Assembly (NCBI GenBank): GCA_947173495.1 | Contig: CAMWFQ010000002.1 | Span: 1 to 64,000, forward strand | Reading direction: 5' to 3' | Length of the DNA: 64,000 nucleotides | Source: an uncultured Lachnospiraceae bacterium | GTDB lineage: Bacteria; Bacillota; Clostridia; Lachnospirales; Lachnospiraceae | Shown here: piece after piece, positions 51,127 through 60,266 of the stretch | How positions within the stretch are numbered: the first letter of the stretch is position 1 | How the letters are laid out: the number at the start of each line of letters is the position of its first letter | Made by a program: the position numbers and the translations under genes | Notes under the pieces: generated by a model | The model's input: the letters and a program-made list of their open reading frames with translations, nothing else | Database searches by the model: none | Told to the model about the DNA's origin: nothing

Positions 51127-52596
51127 TTATAACATCTTTTTCATCTCATCGGCAACAAACTGTACCTTGGTACCGACAATAACCTGAACAGCATTTTTGC
51201 TCGGTCTCATAACGCCTGCCACTCCTGCGGACTTGATCTTCTTCTCATCAACCTGTGTATAATCCTTGATCTCGAGACGAAGTCTTGTAATACAGTTGTC
51301 GAGGGAAGCTATATTGGATTTGCCGCCCAGACCTTCCAAAATGATAGCAGCCACTTCCGTGAAATCACTGTTGGAGAGAACCGCCTTTTTCTCCGCCTCA
51401 ATATCATCATCCTCTCTTCCGGGAGTCTTCAGATCAAATTTCACAATGGCAAAACGGAACACAACATAAAATACGATGAATGCGGCAAGACCAAGAGGAA
51501 TGATCATCCATGTATTCTGAGCTGCCGGAAGCGATGCAGAGAAGAAAAGATCTGTCGCGCCTGCCGAGAAGCTGAATCCTGCCCGGAATCCTATCAACGT
51601 GGTTACAAATGTAAATATTCCATATAATAATGCGTAAATCAGATACAGCGCCGGCGCAAGGAACATAAATCCGAATTCAAAAGGCTCTGTAACGCCGCAG
51701 ACAAATGCACAGACTGCAGAAGAAGCGACCAGACCAATGGCAACCTTCTTTTTTCCTTCTTTGGCCGTATGAATCATTGCAAGTGCCGCACCCGGAATAC
51801 CAAACATCATACAAGGGAAGAATCCCGACATATACATACCAAGACTCCATGTAACATCTGCGCTGGTTTCGCCCGCCCAGAAATGCTTCAGATCGCCAAG
51901 ACCTATGGTATCAAACCAGAATACATTGTTTAAAGCATGATGTAATCCTGTGGGGATCAGCAGTCTGTTGAGGAATGCATAAATACCTGCGCCTACTGCA
52001 TCCAAACTTACGATTCCGTTACCGATTGCAAGCAGGATACCGTATACGATAGGCCATAAGATCAGCAGGATTGCCGCCACTACGATAGAAACCACTCCGG
52101 CAATAATCGTTACACAGCGTTTGCCGCTGAAGAAAGACAGCCAGTCAGGCAGTTTCGTCGCTTTAAACTTATTATAGCAGACAGATCCGATGATACCGGA
52201 AAGAATACCGATAAACGGATTGGCTATGGCTGAAAAAGCCAGCGTCCTGTTCACATCATCCGCTATAGAAGGAATCAGTGTGGTAACAGTACCAACTGAG
52301 AGCAGATTAGTAATCATCAGCCATGCTGCAAGAGAGGCAAGCCCTGCCGTGCCGTCATGATCATCGGCCATACCAACGCCTACACCGATTACAAACAGAA
52401 GCGCCATATTGTCGATCAGCGCGCCGCCTGCCTTCACCAGGAAAAATCCCAGCATATTCACAAATCCTGTTATTTCTCCACCCTGCATCGTCTGTTTACA
52501 AAGTGCATATCCAAGTCCCATAAGGATACCGCATATCGGCAGACATGCAACGGGCAGCATGAGCGCTTTACCCAATTTCTGTAAATGTTTCATCAT
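51127..52596 (-). CDS. PTS EIIBC, glucose/N-acetylglucosamine family
   Basis: 489 residues: EIIC membrane domain (LQKLGKALMLPVACLPICGI, PTGLHHALNN, GVTEPFEFGFMFLAPALYLI) and C-terminal EIIB with the phospho-Cys in DNCITRLRLEI. There is no fused EIIA; that is supplied by crr in the same operon. The linker LKTPGRE and the sequence PAAQNTWMIIP resemble NagE more than PtsG, so N-acetylglucosamine is a good candidate substrate, glucose an alternative. Confidence 0.88.
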   Translation of the reverse strand: MMKHLQKLGKALMLPVACLPICGILMGLGYALCKQTMQGGEITGFVNMLGFFLVKAGGALIDNMALLFVIGVGVGMADDHDGTAGLASLAAWLMITNLLSVGTVTTLIPSIADDVNRTLAFSAIANPFIGILSGIIGSVCYNKFKATKLPDWLSFFSGKRCVTIIAGVVSIVVAAILLILWPIVYGILLAIGNGIVSLDAVGAGIYAFLNRLLIPTGLHHALNNVFWFDTIGLGDLKHFWAGETSADVTWSLGMYMSGFFPCMMFGIPGAALAMIHTAKEGKKKVAIGLVASSAVCAFVCGVTEPFEFGFMFLAPALYLIYALLYGIFTFVTTLIGFRAGFSFSAGATDLFFSASLPAAQNTWMIIPLGLAAFIVFYVVFRFAIVKFDLKTPGREDDDIEAEKKAVLSNSDFTEVAAIILEGLGGKSNIASLDNCITRLRLEIKDYTQVDEKKIKSAGVAGVMRPSKNAVQVIVGTKVQFVADEMKKML

Positions 52597-52632
52597 AAAA
52601 ATTTACCCCCTGATTTTCTCTTGTTCTGTTTG

Positions 52633-52890
52633 TTACAAATTTTCATTGAAGAAATTCTTCATTGCCTCACAGGCTGTTTCCTCATCCTCTCCTTCCACCT
52701 GACAAGTAATCTCCATTCCCTGCTTGATACCAAGGCTCATAAGCTTGATGAGCTTTTTGGCGTCGGCGCTTTTTCCATTGCCGTTAATCGTAATGCTGCT
52801 CTGGAACTCTGCTGCCTGCTTTACCAAAAGCCCGGCCGGCCTTGCATGGATTCCTACCGGATCCCTGATGATAAATTGAAATTCTTTCAC
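52633..52890 (-). CDS. ptsH: HPr phosphocarrier protein lacking Ser46
   Basis: 85 residues from GTG 52890 (GGGGGTGGAGAG upstream); longer starts lack HPr sequence. His15 is in GIHARPAG, so PTS transfer should work. The second conserved site, normally Ser46 (the HprK target), is Lys46 in SADAKKLIKLMSLGI. It therefore should not take part in HprK/CcpA-dependent catabolite repression. The gene sits between ptsI and EIIBC, so it may be a dedicated transport HPr while another HPr exists elsewhere. Confidence 0.9.
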   Translation of the reverse strand: MKEFQFIIRDPVGIHARPAGLLVKQAAEFQSSITINGNGKSADAKKLIKLMSLGIKQGMEITCQVEGEDEETACEAMKNFFNENL

Positions 52891-52945
52891 CTCTCCACCC
52901 CCTGTTCCTGTTAATTTGGTTGTTTGCAGCCTGCAAACCATAATT

Positions 52946-54559
52946 TTAAATATCTCTGACCGCCTTACGCACTTTCAGCACGGAAGACGCCGAAACGCTG
53001 AGTTCATCCACTCCCATGGCAAGAAATGTTTCCGTCAGATCAGTATCCGCAGCCAGTTCACCACAGATTCCTGCCCAGATTCCTGCCCTGTGCGCGTTTG
53101 CCACTGTCATTTCGATCAGTTTCAGAACTGCCGGATGATGCGTATCGCAAGTGCTCTCCAGCTTCTGGTTCTGTCTGTCTACCGCAAGCGTATATTGTGT
53201 CAAGTCGTTCGTCCCGATACTGAAAAAGTCAACTTCTTTCGCCAGTTCATCGGAAATCAGCGCTGCTGCCGGGGTTTCCACCATAATTCCCAGTTCCACT
53301 TTCCCGACAGAATAGCCCTCTGCAGAAAGCTCCTTTTTCACCTGCTCTACGATCTCCTTGATCCGCCTTACTTCATTCACTGACACAATCATGGGAAACA
53401 TGACCGCCGCCCTGCCATAAGCAGATGCCCGGAATATTGCCCGGAGCTGTGTTATAAAGATTTCCGGACGATCCAGACAGATTCTGATAGCCCGATACCC
53501 CAAAGCCGGATTTTCCTCCTGTTCCAGACCGAAATAATCCACCTTTTTATCTGCGCCAATATCCAGCGTCCGTATCACGACCTTTTTATTCCCCATTTTT
53601 TCAAGTACTGCTTTGTAACTCAAAAACTGTTCTTCTTCCGTGGGAAAGCTCTCTCTTCCAAGATAGAGAAATTCACTCCGAAACAGTCCGATCCCTCCTG
53701 CATCCGCATTCAATGCACCGTCTGTATCTTCCACCTTTCCGATATTGGCGAAGAGATCAACCCGTCTTCCATCACTGGTAACATTGTCTTTTCCCTTCAA
53801 TTGTTCCAGCGCTTCCAGGTCAGCCACCCATTGGTTTTTGCGGTGGATCATCTCGTCCAGCAGATCCTGCTCCGGTTCCACCAGAAATTCTCCGCTAAAA
53901 CCGTCCACCACCCCTATTTTTCCATTCAGCTCCTCTCCCGCCTTCATCCCTGTATTTACCAGTGCCGGGAGATTCATGCTTCTCGCCAGGATTGCCGTGT
54001 GAGAATTGGAGGAACCGCGCGCCGTTACAAAGGCAAGTATTTTATTTTTATCCATTTTGACAGTTTCACTGGGCGTCAGATCATCCGCCGCTACAATGAC
54101 CGGCTCATCGGTCAGAATACCATCTTCCGGCACTCCTGCCAGGATTCTGATCACTCTGCGGGAAATATCCTTTATGTCGACGGCCCTCGCCTTCATGTAT
54201 TCGTCATCCATGGACGCAAACAACTCCGCAAACTGATTCTGAGCGGTTTCCACCGCATATTCCGCATTAAAACCTTCTTCCAGCACCTCATTTACCGCAT
54301 CCAGATAATCATCATCCTCCAGCATCATCTTATGGATATCAAAAATCATGGCATGGTCTTCCCCTGCGCGGGCAAGTGTTTCATCATAAAGACTGGACAA
54401 TTGCGCCTGGGCGGTTTCCACTGCCCGGGAAAACCTGCGCTTTTCTGCCTCTTTGTCCTCCACTTCTGTTTTGATCACCTGATAATCCTGCTTCTGATAC
54501 CAGTAGATCCGGCCTATGGCAATTCCCTTAAGTACACTTTTTCCGGTATATTTTTCCAT
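52946..54559 (-). CDS. ptsI: PTS enzyme I
   Basis: 537 residues. Phospho-His187 in GSSNSHTAILAR, PEP-binding FRSEFLYLGR and MFPMIVSVNEVRRIKEI, metal/PEP loop GTNDLTQY and the catalytic Cys in GICGELAAD. It is about 30 residues shorter at the C-terminus than typical enzyme I. It transfers phosphate from PEP to HPr. Middle gene of the PTS operon. Confidence 0.95.
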   Translation of the reverse strand: MEKYTGKSVLKGIAIGRIYWYQKQDYQVIKTEVEDKEAEKRRFSRAVETAQAQLSSLYDETLARAGEDHAMIFDIHKMMLEDDDYLDAVNEVLEEGFNAEYAVETAQNQFAELFASMDDEYMKARAVDIKDISRRVIRILAGVPEDGILTDEPVIVAADDLTPSETVKMDKNKILAFVTARGSSNSHTAILARSMNLPALVNTGMKAGEELNGKIGVVDGFSGEFLVEPEQDLLDEMIHRKNQWVADLEALEQLKGKDNVTSDGRRVDLFANIGKVEDTDGALNADAGGIGLFRSEFLYLGRESFPTEEEQFLSYKAVLEKMGNKKVVIRTLDIGADKKVDYFGLEQEENPALGYRAIRICLDRPEIFITQLRAIFRASAYGRAAVMFPMIVSVNEVRRIKEIVEQVKKELSAEGYSVGKVELGIMVETPAAALISDELAKEVDFFSIGTNDLTQYTLAVDRQNQKLESTCDTHHPAVLKLIEMTVANAHRAGIWAGICGELAADTDLTETFLAMGVDELSVSASSVLKVRKAVRDI

Positions 54560-54643
54560 CCCAAATCTCCTTTTATGTTTCGCATCCGCTCTTTTGTAAC
54601 GCCATATGCCGTCTGGCAGATGCTGCCATCGGTACCTTTTTTT

Positions 54644-55132
54644 CTATTTCTTCAGGATCAGGATCTCATCCCCCTGGGATACGGCGCCAGGTTCTCCTGG
54701 ATGAATATCCGAAAAGTCATCGGAATTACAGATAACGATCGGTGTTGTGATATCATACCCCTCCGCTTTGATCTGTTCTATATCCGCTTCCAGAAGCAAA
54801 TCTCCTTTCTTTACCTCCTGTCCCTCGCTGGCATGGATGGTAAAATGCCTGCCATCCAGCTTCACAGTATCAAGTCCTACATGAATCAGAATCTCCGCAC
54901 CATCCTTACTCGTCACAGCCGCTGCATGCCCGGTAGGAAATACGGTGCTTACTGTGCCGTCCACCGGGGAGCAGATCCGCGTGCCGGCCGGAACGACCGC
55001 CACACCTTTCCCCAGTATCTCTCCGCTGAAAGCAGGATCATTTACTTCCTGAATGCTCATCAGCGTTCCCGCCACCGGCGCTCCAATTTTTATGCCATTG
55101 TCTTTGGCAAACATATTTTGAAAAAGTTTCAT
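54644..55132 (-). CDS. crr: PTS EIIA of the glucose family
   Basis: 162 residues. EIIA-Glc fold with APVAGTLMSI, PTGHAAAV (His69) and the phospho-His84 in ILIHVGLDTV. It passes phosphate from HPr to the EIIBC of this operon. Complete. Confidence 0.93.
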   Translation of the reverse strand: MKLFQNMFAKDNGIKIGAPVAGTLMSIQEVNDPAFSGEILGKGVAVVPAGTRICSPVDGTVSTVFPTGHAAAVTSKDGAEILIHVGLDTVKLDGRHFTIHASEGQEVKKGDLLLEADIEQIKAEGYDITTPIVICNSDDFSDIHPGEPGAVSQGDEILILKK

Positions 55133-55191
55133 TCACTTCCCCTTTCCTGTCTCCTGCTGAAAATTTAAATTGTGCTTTGCCGGACGCGGTA

Positions 55192-56031
55192 TCAGCATAA
55201 ATATAAATTTTTCATTCGTTTAATGTTCAGTGTCAGGTAAATCTTCTCTTCTTCTGTCATGCTGCACCGATATTCGCTTTCTATATAATCATTAATTCCA
55301 TTGATCATGTCATATTCCTGTATGTAATTCTCCTCCACAAACCGGTACAGTTTTTCATCCCTCCTCCCTCTTATTGGTTTTTCCGAAACAAGACGGTTTG
55401 CAAGCTGTTTCAAGTCTGCAATCAGTCTGTCCCTTGGATAATTCCGTCCCTCAGGGATGGGAATATCCCGTCCGATAATCTCCATCATTTCACGCATCAT
55501 CTTGATCATGAAAAAAGTCGTTCCCATAGCGGCATTTAATTCTCCATTGATCAGATGAAGTGCGATTGACGCCGACTCATCTTCTTCCAGCCGGCATCCC
55601 GTTCGTTCCTCGATCAGCTCAAGTGCATAACAGCCCACCGAATACTCCAGCGGATAAAACAGCTTTACCTCATCATATAATACATTATTAAATTTTACGC
55701 CTTTTCGATATCTCTCCAATGCAAAACTGATATGATCTGTCAAAGTCAGATACACATTCTGATTTAATTTAATTTCCAGATTCTCCCGCGCATAAGAAAT
55801 AATATCTGTTGAAAGTCTGATGTGTTCAATCGGCAGAGAAGCAAGCAGTTCTTTAAATTGCTCCTTGTCATCCATGTTTTCCAGCCTGAAAATTTTCTCG
55901 ATTTTCTCTTCAGCAATTTCACTGCCCGGTTTCTTGCCAAAGCCGATGCCCCTTCCCATGACCACCAACTCTACACCCTGATTATCCCTCGCAGAAATAA
56001 TATTATTGTTGATCACCTTTTCGATACGCAA
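55192..56031 (-). CDS. licT: LicT/SacY-type transcription antiterminator
   Basis: 279 residues: RNA-binding CAT domain 1-55 (RIEKVINNNIISARDNQGVE), PRD1 about 65-165 with His100 and His159, PRD2 about 170-279. In PRD2 the positions of the usual His are Asp206 and Asn269 (RLIADLKQL, YLTLNIKR), so HPr-type control there seems lost. It should bind the RAT at 56194-56224 and open the operon when sugar is present. It is the first gene, hence autoregulated. Confidence 0.92.
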   Translation of the reverse strand: MRIEKVINNNIISARDNQGVELVVMGRGIGFGKKPGSEIAEEKIEKIFRLENMDDKEQFKELLASLPIEHIRLSTDIISYARENLEIKLNQNVYLTLTDHISFALERYRKGVKFNNVLYDEVKLFYPLEYSVGCYALELIEERTGCRLEEDESASIALHLINGELNAAMGTTFFMIKMMREMMEIIGRDIPIPEGRNYPRDRLIADLKQLANRLVSEKPIRGRRDEKLYRFVEENYIQEYDMINGINDYIESEYRCSMTEEEKIYLTLNIKRMKNLYLC

Positions 56032-56146
56032 TTTTCATTCCTCGTTCATTTCATTGTAAATACGATCTTTCCATCTCACTGCAGACCAAAAGGAATTGAT
56101 TCTCCGGCAAGTTAAACAACTCAATCAGCACCCCCTTTAGCGCAAT

Positions 56147-56224
56147 AAAAAAACCAAATTTTATAAATCAACCCTCCCGTTAATTTATAAAATCTGGTTT
56201 TGCCTGCTTATGCAGTAACAACCC
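56147..56224 (-). promoter_or_regulatory. RAT antiterminator and overlapping terminator
   Basis: The minus-strand sequence GGGTTGTTACTGCATAAGCA then GGCAAAACCAG (56224-56194) matches the LicT/SacY RAT. It overlaps a terminator with 17-bp arms (56199-56183 and 56168-56152) and seven T (56153-56147). The two structures exclude each other. Confidence 0.85.
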
Positions 56225-56253
56225 AAATATCATTCACTATATCTATTGATATA

Positions 56254-56282
56254 ATTATATCAACACGCACAACACAAGTCAA
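56254..56282 (-). promoter_or_regulatory. Sigma-A promoter of the PTS operon
   Basis: TTGACT (56282-56277), 17 bases, TATAAT (56259-56254), about 30 bases before the RAT. The rest of the 56283-56437 stretch is AT-rich without a gene. Confidence 0.75.
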
Positions 56283-56437
56283 GATAATATTTTATGTATT
56301 TGTAATAATGTATAAAATATGTAAATATATGTCCGCTTTTCCGTGCACATTGTATGAATCTTTCATTTCAAATCATTCTATATGTTATGCACGTTAAGAC
56401 AGGTATATTCCCGTGAATGCACCTTTTGACTTCAGGA

Positions 56438-58198
56438 TCACACCCTTTCAAACTGCGCCTCGTACATCTGATAATATACGCCCTGCTTTTTTATGAGCTC
56501 CTCATGGGTTCCCTGCTCTGCAATTCTGCCATCCCTTACCACCACAATCAGATCCGCATGGCGAATCGTTGAAAGCCTGTGGGCGATCACAAAACAGGTT
56601 TTATCTTTCATAAGGCGGCGCATCGCTTCCTGAATCTGCATTTCCGTGCGGGTATCCACGTTTGATGTCGCTTCATCCAGAATCAGCATTCTGGCATCTG
56701 AGAGCATGGCGCGGGCGATGGTGAGAAGCTGTCTCTGTCCCTTGGAAATATGTACACCATTATCGCTGAGCACTGTGTCAAAGCCCTCCGGAAGCTTTTC
56801 AATATAGGAATAGATTCTGGCCGCTTTGGCAGCCTGCTCCACCTCCTGCCTGGATATATGATCTCTTCCATAGGCAAGATTATCGTAAATCGTCCCATGA
56901 AACAGCCATGTATCCTGCAACACCATCGTATAAGCTTTCCTCAGATCATCTCTCCTGATCTGATAAATGTCCTGTCCATCCAGCAAAATGCTTCCCCGAT
57001 CGGCATCATAAAACCGCATCAGAAGATTAATTACCGTGGTTTTTCCTGCACCGGTAGGACCCACTATTGCGATCTGCTGACCTGCTTTTGCATAAAGGCT
57101 AAAGTCTTTCAGGATCTGCTGCCGGGGCTGGTATCCAAAGGAAACATTTTGAAACGCGACTTCTCCATAAACCTCTTTTAAAATACGTGCGCTCTCCCCA
57201 TCGGTCTTCTCCGGCAGTTCGTCCAGCAGCCTGAATACCCTTTCCGCCGCGGCAAAAGCAGACTGGAACTCTCCAATAATATTGGCCGCCTCGTTGATGG
57301 GTCCTGAAAATTTTCTGGAGTACTGTACAAAAGATGAAATATCTCCGATTCCGATTCCTCCCCGCAAATACAGTAATGAGCCAAACACACTGATCAAAGC
57401 CAGAGATGTATTATTCATGAAGTTCACCGACGGACCTGCCAGCGTTCCATAATATTCCGCTTTTGTATTGGCATCCACTGCTTCTCCATTCTTCCGCTCA
57501 AAAGCCTCTATCACCTGTTCTTCTCTTCCATAGGCTCTGGTAGTCTTCTGTCCGTTGAGCATTTCCTCCACAAATCCATTGAGCTCTCCCAGCTTTTTGG
57601 ATCTTACCCTGTACAATGGTCTGGAACGGCTGGTGATAAACTTTGTAAGCAGAATCGAAACCGGAATTGTCACTCCGAAAATCAGCACCATTACCGGTGC
57701 GATGGACAACATCATGATCAGCGAGAACAGCACAATGACAATGCTCTGCAGGATCTGCAGGAAGTCGTTTGCCAGAGACTGGTTTACCGTGTCGATATCA
57801 TATGTGATAATACTGATAATATCGCCTGTCTGATATTGATCAAAAAATGACACGGGTAATTTTGAGAGATTTTCAAATACATCTCTGCGCATCTGATAAG
57901 TAACTCTTCTTGTCAGCCTGATTGCCAGCAGAGATAGCAAATAAGAAAAGACCGCTGACAGCACATAAAAAAATGCCATCCACCCTACATAATAAAATAC
58001 CCTTTCAAAGTCCACCCCTCCGGCTCTGGTACCAATCGCATCGATCGCCTTTCCGGAAAGCCTGGGACCAAACAGCGCGAGCACATTAGACAGAAGCATC
58101 AGCATCATTCCGGACAGGATCAGAAGATAATACCGGCTGATATAACGCCACAGTCTAAGCAGCAGATATTTTTTAGGTACTCTTTTCCTGTCACTCAT
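56438..58198 (-). CDS. ABC exporter half-transporter (second subunit)
   Basis: 586 residues; ATG 58198 overlaps the stop of the other ABC gene. N-terminal six-helix membrane domain (about 20-310), ATPase domain with Walker A GPTGAGKTT, signature HISKGQRQLLTIARAM (degenerate LSGGQ as SKGQ), Walker B MLILDEATSN, and an H-loop IAHRLSTI. Together with the next gene it forms a heterodimeric multidrug-type exporter. Confidence 0.9.
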   Translation of the reverse strand: MSDRKRVPKKYLLLRLWRYISRYYLLILSGMMLMLLSNVLALFGPRLSGKAIDAIGTRAGGVDFERVFYYVGWMAFFYVLSAVFSYLLSLLAIRLTRRVTYQMRRDVFENLSKLPVSFFDQYQTGDIISIITYDIDTVNQSLANDFLQILQSIVIVLFSLIMMLSIAPVMVLIFGVTIPVSILLTKFITSRSRPLYRVRSKKLGELNGFVEEMLNGQKTTRAYGREEQVIEAFERKNGEAVDANTKAEYYGTLAGPSVNFMNNTSLALISVFGSLLYLRGGIGIGDISSFVQYSRKFSGPINEAANIIGEFQSAFAAAERVFRLLDELPEKTDGESARILKEVYGEVAFQNVSFGYQPRQQILKDFSLYAKAGQQIAIVGPTGAGKTTVINLLMRFYDADRGSILLDGQDIYQIRRDDLRKAYTMVLQDTWLFHGTIYDNLAYGRDHISRQEVEQAAKAARIYSYIEKLPEGFDTVLSDNGVHISKGQRQLLTIARAMLSDARMLILDEATSNVDTRTEMQIQEAMRRLMKDKTCFVIAHRLSTIRHADLIVVVRDGRIAEQGTHEELIKKQGVYYQMYEAQFERV

Positions 58199-59915
58199 TT
58201 TGCAGTGCCCCCTCTCCCATCTGCAGTTCATAAATCATTCTGTATTCCCGGCATTTTTCCAGAAGCTCACTGTGCGTGCCATAGCCAATCTCTTTTCCGT
58301 CCTCGAGAACCAGAATATGATCCGCCCCCTGAATCGTACTGATCCGCTGGGCAATTGTCACAATGGTAGTATCCCTGAAATGAGTACGCAGCTCCCTTCT
58401 CAACACGGCATCGGTTTTATAATCAAGAGCTGAAGAAGCATCATCCAGTATCAGGATCCTGGGTCTTGCTGCCATCGCCCGCGCAATCATAATGCGCTGC
58501 TTCTGCCCGCCGCTCAGATTGCCGCCCCGTACCGTCACTTTTGCGTCCTTTCCGCCTTCCTTCTGTCTGATAAATCCTTCCGCCTGCGCCAGGGCAGCCG
58601 CCTCCATGATTTGCTCCTGCTCAAGGCCACGGAAAAAGTCTATATTTTCCTCCACAGATGCCGCCATAAGATAATCATTCTGGAACACCACGCCGAACAT
58701 CCCCCGCAGTTCCTGACAGGGAATGGTATCGATTCTTTTCCCGTCCACCCATATACTCCCCTCATCCACATCATAAAACCTGAGAAGAAGATTCACGATG
58801 GTACTCTTACCGCTTCCTGTAGCGCCGATAATCCCCAGCGTTTCTCCTTTTTTCAGCGCAAAGCTGATGTGAGAAAGGTGATTTCCTTTTTTATTATAAG
58901 AGAAGGTGACATCTCTGAATTCCACCAGCGGCTTTTCCTCTTCCTTCCTCTCCGGAGAATGCACCGGCATCTGTTCCGGCGCATCCAAAACCTCAAAAAT
59001 ACGTTTCAGAGATGCCAGCCCTTTCGAGCACATGACAAATATCCTGGTAATTCCCAGCATGGCGTTTAATATAATCGTGAAATAGCTCAAAAAGGCGATA
59101 ATGGCTCCTGGTCCGCTCTCCCCTTTTTCCACCAGATATGCGCCGGCCAGGATCACTGCCGCAAGCCCCAGATTCAGCACCAAAGTAGTAGCCGGGCTGC
59201 TGAATGAAGAAATCCTTCCCGCTTTCTGCTCGATCTCCGCCAGATTTTCATTCACTTTATCATAGCGGGCTCTCTCATAGTCTGTCCGGGACAGCGCCCG
59301 TATCACCCTTACGCCAGTGATATTTTCCTGAAGGACTCTGACCACCTCGTCCAGCACTTTCTGCTGCCTGCCATAAACCGGGATACTCTTTTGGGTGACA
59401 AGCCACACGATCCAGATAATAAAAGGCAATGCCGCCACCAGTACCAGCGTCAGCTCAGGTTCCATGGTCATGGTGATTAAAATCCCGCCAATCAGAAGAA
59501 TAGGGCCTCTCACTCCCAGTCGCTGCATTCTGGCAAACATCCGGTTTACATTATAGGTATCGGAGGTCAGACGGGATACCGCTGAAGACACCGTAAAATC
59601 ATCCAGCTGTGAGGCGCTCAGGTATGTAACTTTTGCAAAGAGATCATGTCGGAGCCGCCTGATCATTTTTCCTGCAGAGACCTCCGCCATACGATTTGCC
59701 GTCACATTGGTGGTCACAGAAGCAACTGCGCACACCATCATGACTCCTCCCCATCTGAAAATCAGCGTCTCATTCCCCGACGGAACAATTTCATCTATGA
59801 TCTTTGCCAGCAGAGATGGGATCAGCAGATCCATCATAGCCGCCACAAATTTTAAAAACAGTGTAAGCAGCATATATGCTCTGTGTGGTTTGATATACTT
59901 AAAGATCCCCTTCAT
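58191..59915 (-). CDS. ABC exporter half-transporter (first subunit)
   Basis: 574 residues; I use ATG 59915, although an upstream ATG at 59966 is possible. Membrane domain, then ATPase with Walker A GATGSGKST, LSGGQKQRIMIARAM, Walker B ILILDDASSALD (Asp in place of the catalytic Glu) and Q in IAQRISTI in place of the H-loop His. These changes mean this subunit carries the degenerate ATP site, as in heterodimeric exporters such as BmrC/BmrD. Confidence 0.9.
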   Translation of the reverse strand: MKGIFKYIKPHRAYMLLTLFLKFVAAMMDLLIPSLLAKIIDEIVPSGNETLIFRWGGVMMVCAVASVTTNVTANRMAEVSAGKMIRRLRHDLFAKVTYLSASQLDDFTVSSAVSRLTSDTYNVNRMFARMQRLGVRGPILLIGGILITMTMEPELTLVLVAALPFIIWIVWLVTQKSIPVYGRQQKVLDEVVRVLQENITGVRVIRALSRTDYERARYDKVNENLAEIEQKAGRISSFSSPATTLVLNLGLAAVILAGAYLVEKGESGPGAIIAFLSYFTIILNAMLGITRIFVMCSKGLASLKRIFEVLDAPEQMPVHSPERKEEEKPLVEFRDVTFSYNKKGNHLSHISFALKKGETLGIIGATGSGKSTIVNLLLRFYDVDEGSIWVDGKRIDTIPCQELRGMFGVVFQNDYLMAASVEENIDFFRGLEQEQIMEAAALAQAEGFIRQKEGGKDAKVTVRGGNLSGGQKQRIMIARAMAARPRILILDDASSALDYKTDAVLRRELRTHFRDTTIVTIAQRISTIQGADHILVLEDGKEIGYGTHSELLEKCREYRMIYELQMGEGALQNE

Positions 59916-60120
59916 AATTTCACAGATTCTCCCCTGTCTCCATCGCCTCTGAACAAAAATACGCATCTCTTTTGTCTCATAGGACGCACTTTCCTATGAG
60001 AGAACATATCAATTATATTACAACCCTCTCTGCTTTACAATTACGACTCCGAAAAATCGGGGAAGGAGACAACAGGCATGCTGCATCCGCAGCGATTTCC
60101 CATTTGCGGGCCTGCGCAAT

Positions 60121-60207
60121 CGAGCAGGGAAGGCTTTTCCTCCCTACTCGCCGCGCGCCCCATGCGCCGCTTTAGCGGCATACTTCCTCTGCATGGGCCT
60201 GCGCATA
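60121..60207. repeat. Dispersed palindromic repeat, family A, copy 2
   Basis: About 87 bases, roughly 90 percent identical to 18971-19058, including CTACTCGCCGCGCGCCCCAT and GCCGC-ttta-GCGGC. A shortened related unit (TGCATCCGCAGCG...GGGCCTGCGCAA) lies directly before it at 60080-60119. Confidence 0.65.
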
Positions 60208-60254
60208 AAAAGAGCCGGATTCCCTCTTTAACCGCCGAACTCCCGCTCTTTTTA
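60207..60254 (-). terminator. Terminator of spoIVB
   Basis: AAAAAGAGC and GCTCTTTTT pair around an imperfect interior; on the minus strand it ends in TTTTTATG, about 15 bases after the spoIVB stop. Confidence 0.6.
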
Positions 60255-60266
60255 TCGGCACATCTC

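Noticed and set aside
51127-52596. Firm assignment of the EIIBC as PtsG (glucose)
   Set aside because: Several stretches look more like NagE; substrate cannot be settled from sequence, so only the family is given.
53801-55168. Plus-strand ORF of 455 codons
   Set aside because: Runs antisense across ptsI and crr, both of which have unmistakable active-site motifs on the minus strand.
56194-56224. Riboswitch instead of RAT
   Set aside because: The sequence fits the LicT/SacY RAT consensus and overlaps a terminator directly in front of a LicT gene, so a protein-binding antiterminator explains it fully.
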